A stretch of 64,000 bases of DNA from positions 5,603,501 through 5,667,500 of the forward strand of contig NZ_CP097269.1 in the NCBI RefSeq assembly GCF_028473645.1, read 5' to 3'. Position numbers and translations under genes: made by a program. This DNA is from Acidovorax sp. GBBC 1281. GTDB lineage: Bacteria; Pseudomonadota; Gammaproteobacteria; Burkholderiales; Burkholderiaceae_C. The notes beneath the pieces were generated by a model that saw only the letters and a list, made by a program, of their open reading frames with translations, had not been told where the DNA came from and made no database searches. Of the stretch, positions 43,650 to 56,303 are shown piece by piece; position 1 is the stretch's first letter; the number at the start of each line of letters is the position of its first letter.

Positions 43650-44909
43650 GTGGACATGAAGACCCTCTCCCCTGCCCTGCAACCCCGCGTGAACGGCGCG
43701 CGCCTGTGGCAATCGCTGATGGACCTGGCCCGCATCGGCGCCACCCCCAAGGGCGGCGTGTGCCGGCTGGCGCTCACCGCGCTGGACGGCGAAGGCCGCG
43801 ACCTCTTCGTGCGCTGGGCGCGCGAGGCTGGCTGCAGCGTGCGCATCGACGCCATCGGCAATCTCTTCGCGCACCGCGCGGGCCGCAACGATGCCCTGCC
43901 CCCGGTGATGACCGGCAGCCACATCGACACGCAGCCCACGGGGGGCAAGTTCGATGGCAACTACGGCGTGCTGGCCGGCCTGGAGGTGGTGCGCAGCCTG
44001 AACGATGCGGGCATCGCCACCGAGGCGCCGATCGAGGTGGCGGTGTGGACCAATGAGGAAGGCTCGCGCTTCGTGCCCGTGATGATGGGCTCGGGCGTGT
44101 TCGCCGGGGCCTTCACGCTCGAGCATGCACTGGCCCAGCGCGATGCGCAGGGCACCAGCGTGGCCGAGGCGCTGGCCGCCATCGGGTACGCCGGCACGCC
44201 AGGCCCCACGCCTGCGGTGGGCGCGTATTTCGAGGCGCACATCGAGCAGGGGCCGGTGCTGGAGGCCAACGACTGCGTGATCGGCGTGGTGCAGGGCGCG
44301 CTGGGCCAGCGCTGGTACGACGTGACCGTGCAGGGCATGGAGGCCCACGCCGGCCCCACGCCGATGGAGTTGCGCCGCGACGCGCTGCTGGCGGCGAGCC
44401 GCCTGGTGGCCGAAGTCAATCGCATCGCCCTCGACCACGCCCCGCACGCGCGCGGCACGGTGGGCGTGCTGGACGTCTTCCCCAGCTCGCGCAATGTCAT
44501 CCCCGGCAGCGTGCGCATGACCGTGGACCTGCGCGCCGCCGACGACGCGGTGCTGCTGCAGATGGACGCGGCCATGCGCGCCGCCTGCGAGCGCATCGGC
44601 GCGGCCCACCGCACGCCGGTGGCCGTGGAACAGGTCGTGTACTTTCCGCCGCAGCCCTTCGCACCGGCGCTGGTCGAGGGCGTGCGCGCCGACGCCCAGG
44701 CCCTGGGCTACACCGCCATGGACGTGGTGAGCGGCGCAGGGCACGACGCCGTGTACCTGGCGCGCCTGGCGCCCACTGCCATGGTCTTCGTGCCCTGCGC
44801 GGACGGCATCAGCCACAACGAGATCGAAGACGCCAAGCCCGAGCACCTGGAGGCCGGCTGCAACGTGCTGCTGCAGGCCATGCTGCGCAGCGCGGGGGTG
44901 GCGGCATGA
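43650..44909 (+). CDS. Zn-dependent amidohydrolase (N-carbamoyl amino acid/ureido hydrolase family, M20)
   Basis: This 419-residue protein has the metal-binding motifs TGSHIDTQPTGGKFDGNYGV (His, Asp), WTNEEGSRF (Glu pair), HIEQGPVLE, and the dimerisation-domain GMEAHAGPTPMELRRDA. These define the HyuC/AmaB/allantoate amidohydrolase branch, which removes carbamoyl or ureido groups. The GTG at 43650 has AGGA at 8-nt spacing and is preferred to the ATG at 43656. In an operon with a solute transporter and MlrC, it probably processes the imported compound. Confidence 0.82.
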   Translation: MDMKTLSPALQPRVNGARLWQSLMDLARIGATPKGGVCRLALTALDGEGRDLFVRWAREAGCSVRIDAIGNLFAHRAGRNDALPPVMTGSHIDTQPTGGKFDGNYGVLAGLEVVRSLNDAGIATEAPIEVAVWTNEEGSRFVPVMMGSGVFAGAFTLEHALAQRDAQGTSVAEALAAIGYAGTPGPTPAVGAYFEAHIEQGPVLEANDCVIGVVQGALGQRWYDVTVQGMEAHAGPTPMELRRDALLAASRLVAEVNRIALDHAPHARGTVGVLDVFPSSRNVIPGSVRMTVDLRAADDAVLLQMDAAMRAACERIGAAHRTPVAVEQVVYFPPQPFAPALVEGVRADAQALGYTAMDVVSGAGHDAVYLARLAPTAMVFVPCADGISHNEIEDAKPEHLEAGCNVLLQAMLRSAGVAA

Positions 44910-46375
44910 AGATCCTGATCGCGCGGCTCAACCACGAGACCAACACCTTCTCGCCCGTGCCCACGCCGCTGGAGGCCTTTTCGCCCGCCTATGGCGCGCA
45001 GGCGCTGCAGGAGAACGAGGGCATGCGCACGGCCATGGCGGCGTTCATCGACCTGGCCAAGGGGCTGGGCGCCACGCTGGTCACGCCCGTGTCGGCCATG
45101 GCCAACCCCAGCGGGCCGGTGCATGCCGCCGCCTACGACGAACTGACCCGCCGCATCGTGGACGCCGCCCCGGGCTGCGATGCCATCCTGCTGGACCTGC
45201 ACGGCGCCATGGTGGCCGAGAACAGCCCCGACGGCGAAGGCGACCTGCTGGAGCGCTTGCGGGCCGCTGCACCGGGCGTGCCCGTCGGCGTGGCGCTGGA
45301 CCTGCACGGCAACATCACGCCCAAGATGGTCGCCAACGCCGACGTGATGGTGGGCTTCAAGACCTACCCGCACATCGACATGTACGAAACCGGCGAACAC
45401 ACCGGGCGCCTGCTGCTGGCCATGCTGCACGGCCAGGCGCGCTACACCGTGCGCTGGCACCCGCTGCCCATGATGGGCCACACGCTGCGCAGCACCACGC
45501 TGCAGGGCGCCATGCTGCGCGCGGTGGACGCGGCCCGCGCGGCCGAGGCGGGCGGCATTCCGGCGGTGACGGTGTTCGCCGGCTTTTCGCTCGCCGACAT
45601 CGAGGCGCCGTGCATGAGCGTGGTGGTCACGGCCCCGGCCGACGATCCCGAGCCGGCCCAGGCGGCCGCCGACCGCATCGCCGCCGCCATCTGGAGCGAG
45701 CGCGCCGAGTTCGTCTACGACAGCGAGCCGCTAGACCAGTCCCTGCAGCGCGCGCAGGCCCTGGCCGTGGGCGCGGACCGCCCGGTGCTGCTGCTGGACC
45801 ACAGCGACAACTGCATGTCCGGCGGCACCTGCGATGCGATGGACGTGCTGCAGGCGGCGCTCGCCAACGGCCTGGAAGACATCGCCGTGGGCCCGCTGTG
45901 CGACCCCGGGGCGGTCGCCGAACTGGTGGCGGCCGGCGTCGGCGCGCGCGTTGCCGTGCGGCTGGGCAACAAGGTGCCGCTCACGCAACTCGGCGTGGCC
46001 AAGGCGCCCGTGGCGGTCGAGGGCACGGTGGTGGCCGTCAGCGACGGCGAATACACCGTGACCGGCCCCATCTACACCGGCCAGCGCTGCGCCATGGGGC
46101 GCACGGTGCTGTTCGATACCGGCGCGGCGCGCATCGTGGTGACCGAGCGCACGCACGAGCCGTGGGACCTGGGCGTTTTCTCCTGCGTGGGCCTGGACCC
46201 CACGGCCCACCGCTTCGTGCTGCTCAAGTCGCGCATGTACTGCCGCCCGGTGTTCGTGCCGCTGTCGCACGCGCTGGTCGAGTGCGACAGCCCCACGGGG
46301 GTGACGAGCTCCAACTACGCGCTGTTCCCGTTCAGGAAAGTGCGCCGGCCGGTGTTCCCGCTCGATCCGGCCTGA
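44906..46375 (+). CDS. M81-family metallopeptidase (MlrC-like)
   Basis: This 489-residue protein begins KILIARLNHETNTFSP, with LLDLHGAMVAE and GVALDLHGNIT (metal ligands) and HIDMYETGEHTGRLL, all typical of the MlrC/M81 family. It has a C-terminal DUF1485-like half containing LDHSDNCMSGGTCDAMD. The family is named for a microcystin-degrading enzyme, but most members are uncharacterised and sit beside transporters and amidases. It overlaps the amidohydrolase by 4 nt and ends the operon. Confidence 0.82.
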   Translation: MKILIARLNHETNTFSPVPTPLEAFSPAYGAQALQENEGMRTAMAAFIDLAKGLGATLVTPVSAMANPSGPVHAAAYDELTRRIVDAAPGCDAILLDLHGAMVAENSPDGEGDLLERLRAAAPGVPVGVALDLHGNITPKMVANADVMVGFKTYPHIDMYETGEHTGRLLLAMLHGQARYTVRWHPLPMMGHTLRSTTLQGAMLRAVDAARAAEAGGIPAVTVFAGFSLADIEAPCMSVVVTAPADDPEPAQAAADRIAAAIWSERAEFVYDSEPLDQSLQRAQALAVGADRPVLLLDHSDNCMSGGTCDAMDVLQAALANGLEDIAVGPLCDPGAVAELVAAGVGARVAVRLGNKVPLTQLGVAKAPVAVEGTVVAVSDGEYTVTGPIYTGQRCAMGRTVLFDTGAARIVVTERTHEPWDLGVFSCVGLDPTAHRFVLLKSRMYCRPVFVPLSHALVECDSPTGVTSSNYALFPFRKVRRPVFPLDPA

Positions 46376-46564
46376 GCGGCGCGTTGCGTGTTGGGACGGG
46401 CGGCGGGGCGCCGCAGGTCACGGGTGTTTCACCCGGATTAAGCACAATTGCGTACCAGGGTATGGATGGCGGGCTGACTACAATCGCACACCCTAAGAAC
46501 CTACAACCGCCCCGAAGCGCCCTGGCGGCGCGGCCTGGCACTCTTCCCAGAGCTGGAGACCTTG
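46376..46564 (+). promoter_or_regulatory. maeB upstream region with -10-like elements
   Basis: The 189-bp gap holds CACAAT (46443-46448) and TACAAT (46479-46484), two plausible -10 hexamers. GGAG at 46555-46558 is the ribosome site for the ATG at 46565. No clear terminator for the upstream operon is visible, and nothing else is seen. Confidence 0.4.
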
Positions 46565-48877
<2,313 letters not shown>

Positions 48878-48926
48878 AGCGGTGATGACGTAGCAAGCGC
48901 TAACTTTTAGACGCGTTTGGCCTTGA

Positions 48927-48964
48927 AAGCGCCTGCCCATTTATTGGGCAGGCGCTTGCTTTTT
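48927..48964 (+). terminator. Terminator of maeB
   Basis: A perfect 12-bp stem, AAGCGCCTGCCC (48927-48938) with GGGCAGGCGCTT (48946-48957), a 7-nt loop and then GCTTTTT. Confidence 0.92.
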
Positions 48965-49033
48965 GGGGGCGATTAAGTCAAACTAACGGCTCGAAATTTC
49001 GGGTAAACCCGTAGTTTCTGAAAGGTGTAGTTG

Positions 49034-49438
49034 ATGCTGAAGGCTATCGCCATCCAGGCGTACAAGACAGGTCTTGCGTGCGTACTGGGTGCCGCGTTCG
49101 TTCTGGTCCCGACCACGGGACAGGCCCGAAAACCCCCGTCTTCTGACGGAGTGACCACCATCGCACTGGCCGAGTTGCCCCCGCAAGGGCGGGCGACCTA
49201 CGGGCTCATTCGCGAAGGTGGACCATTTCCTTACGACAAGGATGGTTCGGTGTTCGGCAATCGCGAACGGTTGCTGCCCCCGGAAAAACGGGGCTATTAC
49301 CGCGAATACACCGTCAGAACGCCGGGTGCAAAGAACCGTGGTGCCCGGCGCATCGTGTGCGGAGGAGCGCCCCGCGTTCCCGATGCCTGCTACTACACCG
49401 GCGACCACTACGCGAGCTTTCGAAAAATTGTTGAATGA
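49034..49438 (+). CDS. Secreted guanyl-specific ribonuclease (barnase/RNase Sa type)
   Basis: This 134-residue protein has a signal peptide (GLACVLGAAFVLVPTTGQA). The mature ~100-residue domain carries microbial RNase landmarks: GPFPYDKDGSVFGNRERLLP, YYREYTVRTPG (general base Glu), RGARRIVCGG (Arg) and YTGDHYASFRKI (catalytic His). These enzymes cut RNA after G. AAAGG at 49021-49025 supports the ATG at 49034. A barstar-like inhibitor gene follows after ~140 bp. Confidence 0.87.
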   Translation: MLKAIAIQAYKTGLACVLGAAFVLVPTTGQARKPPSSDGVTTIALAELPPQGRATYGLIREGGPFPYDKDGSVFGNRERLLPPEKRGYYREYTVRTPGAKNRGARRIVCGGAPRVPDACYYTGDHYASFRKIVE

Positions 49439-49581
49439 CGCTGGACGCCAAAAGCGCTCGCCGGCATTGCCGCGATCGGTTGCCCGCCTGTCGGCCCCCC
49501 GCCTTGGTGGCGGGCCGCTGGACCGAACTTCCGGATATTCCTCATTGGTGACTACATAAAGAAAGAGCAGCGGAGATGGAA

Positions 49582-50001
49582 ATGCCACTTCGTAACGATC
49601 AGGAAAACCCATTGCGTGGCGTGCGCCCCAACATCGTGCAGTCTATTCGCGCTTTTCGCGTGCAAGACCTGCAAGAGTCGGCCAAGGCGCTCGGCCAACA
49701 CTTCCTGTACGCCAACCTTGCACACGCACAAACCAAACAGGACGTGCTGGACCTGATCGCAGGCCAGTTCATGTTCCCGGCGCACTTCGGAAAGAATTTC
49801 GACGCGCTGTACGACTGCATGACGGACCCATTGCATAAATCGGGCCCGCAACCGGGCTTCATCGTGGTGCTGGAGCAGATCCCGACCACGGTGAAGTTCG
49901 ACAAGGAAGCACGCGAGCAATTGCTCGACATCTTCCGGGAAGCGGCGGACTACTGGAGCGATCGAAAGATACCGTTCCGGTGTTTCTATTCTTTTCTGTA
50001 G
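49582..50001 (+). CDS. Barstar-family ribonuclease inhibitor
   Basis: This 139-residue cytosolic protein has the barstar core HAQTKQDVLDLIAGQFMFP, FGKNFDALYDCMTD (the FGxNxDALxD motif that plugs the RNase active site) and a C-terminal helix. An N-terminal extension of ~45 residues precedes the core. The start at 49582 is chosen because GGAG (49572-49575) is 6 nt away; the ATG at 49576 directly abuts that site. It should protect the cell from the preceding RNase. Confidence 0.87.
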   Translation: MPLRNDQENPLRGVRPNIVQSIRAFRVQDLQESAKALGQHFLYANLAHAQTKQDVLDLIAGQFMFPAHFGKNFDALYDCMTDPLHKSGPQPGFIVVLEQIPTTVKFDKEAREQLLDIFREAADYWSDRKIPFRCFYSFL

Positions 50002-50192
50002 CCCGTTCTGCATCCACCAGCCAGGCAGAACGGGCGAACGAGGCTAACGAGACCGCCGCAGCGCAGCCCATTGAAATCGCAGTCGATCCTTCCGCGGAAA
50101 AAATGCCGACCGACAAGCTCGTCGACGTATCGCCCCTGGCGCTGCGCATGAGCAGCCCGTTCAACGCGGGTTATTGGCTTGCCGCCGCTTGA
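49980..50192 (+). CDS. Doubtful small ORF overlapping the end of the barstar gene
   Basis: A GTG-initiated frame of 70 codons ends PLALRMSSPFNAGYWLAAA. Its middle (ERANEANETAAAQPIEIAVD) looks protein-like, but there is no ribosome site and no family is recognisable. It overlaps the end of the barstar gene by 22 bp. It may be a degraded gene tail. Confidence 0.25.
   Translation: MFLFFSVARSASTSQAERANEANETAAAQPIEIAVDPSAEKMPTDKLVDVSPLALRMSSPFNAGYWLAAA
50001..50035. repeat. 11-bp perfect inverted repeat after the barstar gene
   Basis: GCCCGTTCTGC (50001-50011) pairs with GCAGAACGGGC (50025-50035) around 13 nt. It is located at the barstar stop codon without a T-run, so it may be an mRNA-stabilising hairpin or a Rho-assisted terminator. 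Confidence 0.5.
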
Positions 50193-50304
50193 TCCCAGGC
50201 GGTAGTGCGCAGCAGGCGAGGCCCTCAGGCCAATGCTTGCCGCGTTTGACCCTTTTCAGTGCAGGGGGCTGGGTGGCCCGGTCCCCGCATTGCACCGCCT
50301 GCGC

Positions 50305-51072
50305 TCAGGCAGGGTGCAGTGACTGAGCCAGGGCCACGTACTCGTGCACCGGCACTTCCTCGGCCCGGCGCTGGGTGTCGAAGGTGCCCGGGAAGGCGCG
50401 CTCTTGCAGCCAGCGGCCCAGCGTGTGCCGCAGCAGCTTGCGGCGTTGGCTGAAGGCCACCTGCACCAGTTCCGACAGCAGCGCCGGCGATACGGGGGCC
50501 GGCGAGGCGTGCGGCACCATGCGCACGACGGCGCTGTCCACGCGCGGCGGCGGATCGAAGCTCTCCGGCGGCACGAACAGCACATCCTCCATCGCATAGC
50601 GCCACTGCAGCATGACCGACAGCCGCCCGTAGTCGCCCGTGGAGGGGCTCGCTACCATGCGGTCGATCACTTCCTTTTGCAGCATGAAATGCTGGTCTTC
50701 GATGACATGCACCTGCTCCAGCAAATGGAACAGGATGGGCGTGGAGATGTTGTACGGCAGGTTGCCGACCACGCGCACCTTGGGCGCGTTCAGCGACTGG
50801 GCGACCTGGGCGAAGTCCACCTTCAGCACGTCGGATTCGATCACGTCCAGTTGGCCGTGCAGGCGCAGCCGCGCTGCCAGGTCGCGGTCCAGCTCGATCA
50901 CGGTGAGGCGCCCCAGGCGCTCGACCAGCGGCTGCGTGAGGGCGGCCAGGCCGGGGCCGATCTCCACCATGGGCTGGCCCGGCTCCGGGCCGATGGCGCG
51001 CACGATGGCATCGATGATGCCGTGGTCCGACAGGAAATGCTGGCCGAAGCGCTTGCGCGGGATGTGCTTCAT
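50305..51072 (-). CDS. rsmA: 16S rRNA (adenine1518-N6/adenine1519-N6)-dimethyltransferase
   Basis: This 255-residue protein begins [11 protein letters not shown], has the SAM motif [14 protein letters not shown] and the catalytic NLPYNIST, and ends in the C-terminal helical domain ([17 protein letters not shown]). It dimethylates two adjacent adenines near the 3' end of 16S rRNA during 30S assembly. It is the last gene of the leftward lptD-surA-rsmA operon. Confidence 0.95.
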   Translation of the reverse strand: MKHIPRKRFGQHFLSDHGIIDAIVRAIGPEPGQPMVEIGPGLAALTQPLVERLGRLTVIELDRDLAARLRLHGQLDVIESDVLKVDFAQVAQSLNAPKVRVVGNLPYNISTPILFHLLEQVHVIEDQHFMLQKEVIDRMVASPSTGDYGRLSVMLQWRYAMEDVLFVPPESFDPPPRVDSAVVRMVPHASPAPVSPALLSELVQVAFSQRRKLLRHTLGRWLQERAFPGTFDTQRRAEEVPVHEYVALAQSLHPA

Positions 51073-51109
51073 GGCGCTGCGCGGCGAAGGCGCGTGGGCA
51101 GGCGGCGTG

Positions 51110-52531
51110 TCATTGCGGCGGATCGCGGTATTCCACGTACGCGCGGGCCCGGGCTTCCTGGGCCCAGGTGGCGTAGGCCTCGTCCAGCTTCTTTTCGCGC
51201 ACCACGTCGCGCACCATGTCGCGCTGTTCGCGCTGGGTGAGCTTGGCCTCGCGGCGCTCCAGCAGCTGGATCAGGTGCACGCCGAACCGCGTGACGATGG
51301 GCTCGCTGATCTCGCCGGGCTTGAGCGCATTGAGCGCTTCCTCGAATTCGGGCACGTAGCGGCCCGGGCTGGCCCAGCCGAGGTCTCCGCCCTGCTTGGA
51401 GCTACCGTCCTGCGAGTTCTCGCGCGCGAGCGTGGCGAAGTCCGCCTGGCCCGCCAGGATGCGCCGGCGGTAGTCAGCCAGCCGTGCGGCCGCCGCGGTC
51501 TCGGTCAGCTGCGGATTGGCGCGCAGCAAGATGTGCCGCGCATGGCTTTGCACCGCCACGGTGGGGGCCGCGGCATTGGTCTTTTCCACTACTTTCAGCA
51601 CGTGGAACCCGGCTGGCGACCGCACGGGGCCGACGATGCCGCCCACGGGCGTCTGCTGGGTCGAGCGCACGAAGAGCTCGGGGTAGCGATCGGCGGGGCG
51701 CAGGCCCAGCAGGCCGCCGGAGGCGCCTTCGGCCGCATCGGAGAACTCGCGCGCGACCTTGCCGAAATCGTCGCCGGCACGCACCTTGTCGGCCGCCTGC
51801 TGCGCGCGCAGCCGGCGCTGCTCCACGACCTCGGGGCTTGCGTTCTCGGGCACGAGCACCAGGATGTGGCCCAGGTTCAGTTCGACCTTGGCGGGATCGG
51901 AGGCGGACTGCTGCTCGCGCAGGTACTGGTCCACGTCCAGGTCGCTCACGCGCACCCGGGCTTCGACGTCGCGCTCGCGCAGGCGCTGCACCAGCAGCTG
52001 GTTGCGCAGTTCTTCGCGGAAGCGGTCCTTGCTGATGCCGTCGATCGCGAGGCGGCGGTGCATTTCCTCCAGGCTCACGTTGTTCTGGCGCGCCACCGAC
52101 TGTTCGGCCTGGGAGACGGCGATGTCGTCCACCTTGATGCCGCTCTCGTTGGCCATCTGCACCTGGATCTTTTCATTGATCACGCGCTCGAGCACTTCGC
52201 GCGCCACCACATCGCGGGACGGGCGCTCGCCGCCCTGGGCGGCCAGCTGCTGCTCGACGCGGGCCACGCGGGTCTGCACCTCGTTGTTGGTGATGGGCGC
52301 GGTGTTGACCACGGCCACGATGTAGTCGGCCTGGCGGATGCCGCTGCGGTCCGCGCCGGTGCGGGCGTCCGGCACGGTGACGGGCGGCAGGGCGCGCGAG
52401 GACAGCCCGGTACCGCCGGTGCCGCTGGCAGCGCCCGAGGCGCGCAGTCCTTGCGCGGAGGCGCCCGCGGGTGCGAGGGAGGCCAGGGTGGCCAGGCACA
52501 CCAGGCCCAGGGTGAAAGCGCGATGGTTCAT
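51110..52531 (-). CDS. surA: Periplasmic chaperone / peptidyl-prolyl isomerase SurA
   Basis: This 473-residue protein has a signal peptide ([20 protein letters not shown]), a SurA N-terminal helical domain (~65-200), and two parvulin domains. The first is around [13 protein letters not shown]...GFHVLKVVE and the second around [13 protein letters not shown]...[12 protein letters not shown]. It escorts outer-membrane proteins, LptD among them, to the Bam complex. It starts 19 nt after lptD, and 37 nt separate it from rsmA. Confidence 0.94.
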   Translation of the reverse strand: MNHRAFTLGLVCLATLASLAPAGASAQGLRASGAASGTGGTGLSSRALPPVTVPDARTGADRSGIRQADYIVAVVNTAPITNNEVQTRVARVEQQLAAQGGERPSRDVVAREVLERVINEKIQVQMANESGIKVDDIAVSQAEQSVARQNNVSLEEMHRRLAIDGISKDRFREELRNQLLVQRLRERDVEARVRVSDLDVDQYLREQQSASDPAKVELNLGHILVLVPENASPEVVEQRRLRAQQAADKVRAGDDFGKVAREFSDAAEGASGGLLGLRPADRYPELFVRSTQQTPVGGIVGPVRSPAGFHVLKVVEKTNAAAPTVAVQSHARHILLRANPQLTETAAAARLADYRRRILAGQADFATLARENSQDGSSKQGGDLGWASPGRYVPEFEEALNALKPGEISEPIVTRFGVHLIQLLERREAKLTQREQRDMVRDVVREKKLDEAYATWAQEARARAYVEYRDPPQ

Positions 52532-52550
52532 GTGGTTGGCAGGTGTCGGG

Positions 52551-55019
52551 TTAGTCGTAATTGGTGAAGCGGCTGGGCGTGCTGGTCTGCTCGCGCAGGT
52601 ACTGGTAGCGCGGAATGTTCTGCTTCAGGCTGGTGAGGGGGTTGGAGCCGAGCGAGAGGCGGGAAAAGCCCACGAACTCGATCTGGAACAGCAGCCGGGT
52701 GTTGGCGGTGGTCACGCTGCTTTGCAGGCGCTCGAGCACCACGCGGCCGACCCAGCAGCAGCTGTCGTATTCGAAGCCCACCACGGTGTCCACCAGCTTG
52801 CGGTCCTGCATGCTGTAGTTCAGGCGGCCCACGGTGTACCAGCGGCCGGGGCCCTGCCCGCGGCCCGGGCCGAGGTCCTGGCCCTTGTCGCCCCACAGGT
52901 CGTTGATGGGCCATTGCCAGCCCACGTCGATCTGCTCGCTGGTGCCGCGCTGCAGGCGGTAGGCGGCGCTGATGACGCGGTAGGCGCTGGGGTTGTAGCG
53001 CGCGCCCACGGTGGAGCGGATGGAGCGGCCCGTCTTGGGGTTGTACTGCACCGTGGAGTCGAAGCCCCACTGCTTCGTCCAGTTCAGGCCCGCGCCCAGC
53101 AGCACGTCCGACAGCCGTTCGCTGACGGTGGACTCGCCGGGCAGCACGACCTTCTGGTCCGAGAACCGCACCCGCTGGGCGATGCCGAAGCGGGCCGCCT
53201 CGGCGCCGTCGTCCGGGTCCAGCAGCCGCGTGGTCACGCCCAGGGTGAGCAGGTTGTTGTCGGCCAGGCGGTCGTTGCCGCCATAGCCGTTCTCGGTGTA
53301 GATGGTGGCGAAGTTGAAGTCGTTCGCCGCCGTGTCGTACACCGGCAGCAGGCTCTGATCGCGGTAGGGCGTGTAGGTGTAGAAGGCGCGCGGCTCCAGC
53401 GTCTGCAGGAAGTTGCGGCCGAAGTAGCGCGCATCGCGCTCGAACACCAGGCCGCTGTCCAGGCTGAACGTGGGCAGCGTGCGCTGCGCGTTGCGCTGGC
53501 CGTTGGCCAGCGGGCTGTCGAACTGGTATTGCGTGGCGTGCAGCTGCACGCGCGGCGTCACGAAGCCGGCCGGTGCGAGGAACGGCCGGCTGATCTGCGC
53601 CATGGCGTAGCTGCGCTGGGCGTTGGGCTGGCCGGTCAGGGAGCGGTCCGCATGGAAGCTGGTGTAGTCGGCCTCCACGCTGGCATCGAAGCCGTAGGGC
53701 AGCATCGTGGGGTTGTAGCCCCAGCGCAGCTGCGGCATGCGGTCGTAGGGCGGCACGATGGGCGCGCTCACGTCCTGCAGCGTCTGCCACTTGAGGGTGC
53801 GCAGGCTGAGCGACATGTCGTCCTTGCCCCAGGACAGCGTGGCGTCGCCGGGCAGCAGGCGCTGGGTGAGCTGGGTCATGCCGGTCACGTTGCGCGTGAA
53901 GTCGCGCCAGTAGTTGTCGTCGCTGACCCGGCTCACGTCCATGTTGAAGTTCAGGCCGCCCAGCGGCGTGTCGAACGTGCCGCTGTGCTTGAGGCCGTAG
54001 CCCCAGCGGTCGCGGTCGCGCAGCTTGTCGGCCGGCATGTAGTCGCCGCGCAGCTCGCCCCGGTAGGTGGGCTCCAGGTAGCGGAATTCGCCGCCCAGGT
54101 TCACGCCGCGCTTGGACATGACGGTGGGCGTGATGGTGGCGTCGCGGTTGGGCGCGATGTTCCAGTAGTAAGGCTGCGCGTACTCGACGCCGCTCACGTT
54201 GTCGATGGCCACGGTGGGCGGCAGCAGCCCCGACTTGCGGCGGTCGGACAGCGGGAACGTGATGTGCGGGATGGGCAGGATGGGCAGGCCCTTGAACTCC
54301 AGCACCGCGCCGTCGGCCGTGCCCACCTGCTCTTCGTTGTCGATGCGGATCGACCGCGCGCGCAGCACCCAGTCGGGCTGCCAGGTGGCTTCGTCGTTCT
54401 TCTGGCAGGTGGTGTAGGTGGCGTTGTGCACCACCGAGCGGTCGCGGTCGATGAAGTCCACGCGGCTGGCTTCGCCGTGGGCGCCGTTCATCAGGAATCG
54501 GTAGTTGGCGGCATCGAAGTAGCCCGAGAAGGCGTCGACCCGCAGTTCCAGCTCCGAGCCCTCGTACACGTTGCCCGCGCGGTTGATGCGCACCTGGCCG
54601 CGCGCCTTGGCGAGGTCGTCGGGCACCACGTATTCCAGCCGGTCGGCGTGGATGATGGTGTCGCCGCGGCGCAGTTCGGCATTGCCTTCGACGATGGCGT
54701 TGATGTCCGGCTGGCCCGTCACGCTGTCGCCTTTCACGAAGATCGGCAGCTGCGGGCGCACGGCTTCGGGGATCTTTTCCTGCAGCAGGGGGCTGGCGCG
54801 CAGGGCGGGCGCCGCCTCGGGCACGGCCGGCGCGCCCGGCTCCGCCTCCGACTGGGCGAGCGCTGCCAGGGGCGCGCCGCACAGCATCCAGGCGATCAGG
54901 CGGGCCACCGCGCGGCGCTCGAACGCGGGCGCCGAGGGACGGCGGGCCGCAGCGCCGCGGCGGGCGGGCAGGAAGGGGGGCGTCGGTCGGAACGGATCGG
55001 GCAAGGAAGGGATGTCCAT
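52551..55019 (-). CDS. lptD: LPS-assembly outer-membrane protein LptD
   Basis: This 822-residue protein has an N-terminal signal ([19 protein letters not shown]), an OstA/LptA-like periplasmic domain (DVDAF-type repeats, ~95-230) and a 26-strand barrel domain. The paired cysteines [12 protein letters not shown] and the partner in [12 protein letters not shown] are present; the first of the four E. coli cysteines has no obvious counterpart. The ATG at 55019 is preferred over 55103, which lies in the promoter between lptD and amgK. It heads the lptD-surA-rsmA operon. Confidence 0.92.
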   Translation of the reverse strand: MDIPSLPDPFRPTPPFLPARRGAAARRPSAPAFERRAVARLIAWMLCGAPLAALAQSEAEPGAPAVPEAAPALRASPLLQEKIPEAVRPQLPIFVKGDSVTGQPDINAIVEGNAELRRGDTIIHADRLEYVVPDDLAKARGQVRINRAGNVYEGSELELRVDAFSGYFDAANYRFLMNGAHGEASRVDFIDRDRSVVHNATYTTCQKNDEATWQPDWVLRARSIRIDNEEQVGTADGAVLEFKGLPILPIPHITFPLSDRRKSGLLPPTVAIDNVSGVEYAQPYYWNIAPNRDATITPTVMSKRGVNLGGEFRYLEPTYRGELRGDYMPADKLRDRDRWGYGLKHSGTFDTPLGGLNFNMDVSRVSDDNYWRDFTRNVTGMTQLTQRLLPGDATLSWGKDDMSLSLRTLKWQTLQDVSAPIVPPYDRMPQLRWGYNPTMLPYGFDASVEADYTSFHADRSLTGQPNAQRSYAMAQISRPFLAPAGFVTPRVQLHATQYQFDSPLANGQRNAQRTLPTFSLDSGLVFERDARYFGRNFLQTLEPRAFYTYTPYRDQSLLPVYDTAANDFNFATIYTENGYGGNDRLADNNLLTLGVTTRLLDPDDGAEAARFGIAQRVRFSDQKVVLPGESTVSERLSDVLLGAGLNWTKQWGFDSTVQYNPKTGRSIRSTVGARYNPSAYRVISAAYRLQRGTSEQIDVGWQWPINDLWGDKGQDLGPGRGQGPGRWYTVGRLNYSMQDRKLVDTVVGFEYDSCCWVGRVVLERLQSSVTTANTRLLFQIEFVGFSRLSLGSNPLTSLKQNIPRYQYLREQTSTPSRFTNYD

Positions 55020-55101
55020 GGAATCAGCCGGTCGGCGGCGCGGAGCAGGCACCGCAGGCCACCCGGTCCGGGCAGGCCGGGTTTGTAAAATCGGATTATC
55101 C

Positions 55102-56244
55102 ATGAGCCACCCTCCTTCCCCCATCGTGGCCGATCCGGCCCCGGCCGGCGCCGCGGCTGCCGCGCCCGCCTTTCCCGCCGTCGCCTGGCCCGACGCCGCC
55201 CGCCGCACCGCGTTCGAGGCCTGGCTGGCGCCACTGGCCGCCACGCACGGCCTGCGCCCCGCGAGCGTGCGCCCCGCCTCGGCGGACGCGAGCTTTCGCC
55301 GCTACCTGCGCATCGACGCCGCCGACGGCACCAGCCGCATCGTGATGGATGCCCCGCCGGACAAGGAGGACTGCCGCCCCTTCGCCCACGTGCAGCGCCT
55401 GATGGCCGACGCGGGCCTGCACGTGCCCGAGGTGCTGGCCTGGGACGAGGCCCACGGCTTCATGCTGCTGTCCGACCTGGGCGCGCAGACGGTCATCGAG
55501 CGGCTCGACCCCGCGGCGCCCGAGGCGGCGCACGCCTGGTACCTGCAGGCCAGCGACGTGCTGCTGCAATGGCAGCAGGCCTCGCGCCCCGGCGTGCTGC
55601 CGCCCTACGACGAGGCCCTGCTGCGGCGCGAACTGGCCCTTTTTCCCGACTGGTACCTGGCGCGCCACCGCGGCGTGGCGCTCATTGAGGCGCAGCAGGG
55701 CGTGCTCGCCAAGACCTTCGACGTGCTGGTCGCCAACAATCTGGAAGCCCCCAGCGTGTTCGTGCACCGCGACTTCATGATGCGCAACCTCATGGCGCCC
55801 CCGGCGGGCGGGCCGTTGGGCGTGCTGGATTTTCAGGACGCCGTGTATGGGCCCATCACCTACGACATCGCCAGCCTGCTGCGCGATGCGTTCATCAGCT
55901 GGGAAGAGGATTTCGTCATCGACATTACCGTGCGTTACTGGGAAAAAGCGCGAAAGTCGGGATTGGTCGGTGCGGCGAGCGCCAGCGGCTGGGGCGCGGA
56001 CTTCGGCGAGTTCTACCGCGCGGTCGAATGGATGGGCCTGCAGCGGCACCTGAAGGTGGCCGGCATCTTCGCGCGGATCACGCTGCGCGACGGCAAGCCC
56101 AAGTACCTGGCGGACACTCCGCGTTTCATCGGCTACATCCGCTCGACAGCCAGCCGCTACCGCGAGCTCAAGCCGCTGCTGCGGCTGGTGGACGAGATCG
56201 AAGGCACGCAGGAAGCCACCGGCTTCGCTTTCGGAAGAGTTTGA
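55102..56244 (+). CDS. amgK: N-acetylmuramate/N-acetylglucosamine kinase AmgK-like
   Basis: This 380-residue aminoglycoside-phosphotransferase-fold kinase has an Ala/Pro-rich N-terminal extension of ~35 residues, the catalytic loop VFVHRDFMMRNLM, and the metal-binding GVLDFQDAVYGPITYDIASLLRD. Divergent placement next to lptD is the usual AmgK neighbourhood in Pseudomonas and betaproteobacteria, where it starts the cell-wall sugar recycling route to UDP-MurNAc. The usual partner murU does not follow here. TAAAAT lies 10 nt before the ATG and there is no ribosome site. Confidence 0.82.
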   Translation: MSHPPSPIVADPAPAGAAAAAPAFPAVAWPDAARRTAFEAWLAPLAATHGLRPASVRPASADASFRRYLRIDAADGTSRIVMDAPPDKEDCRPFAHVQRLMADAGLHVPEVLAWDEAHGFMLLSDLGAQTVIERLDPAAPEAAHAWYLQASDVLLQWQQASRPGVLPPYDEALLRRELALFPDWYLARHRGVALIEAQQGVLAKTFDVLVANNLEAPSVFVHRDFMMRNLMAPPAGGPLGVLDFQDAVYGPITYDIASLLRDAFISWEEDFVIDITVRYWEKARKSGLVGAASASGWGADFGEFYRAVEWMGLQRHLKVAGIFARITLRDGKPKYLADTPRFIGYIRSTASRYRELKPLLRLVDEIEGTQEATGFAFGRV

Positions 56245-56284
56245 GTCAAACCCGCTACCGCCGCAATCAGTACTAGGGCGTGTA

Positions 56285-56301
56285 GCTATAAAAATAGTAG
56301 C
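56285..56301. repeat. 17-nt intergenic palindrome (GCTATAAAAATAGTAGC)
   Basis: Imperfect arms GCTAT/AGTAGC followed by AAA, in the 59-bp gap between amgK and rsmE. It ends 2 bp before the rsmE start, so it may cover that gene's ribosome-binding region. Confidence 0.6.
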
Positions 56302-56303
56302 AA

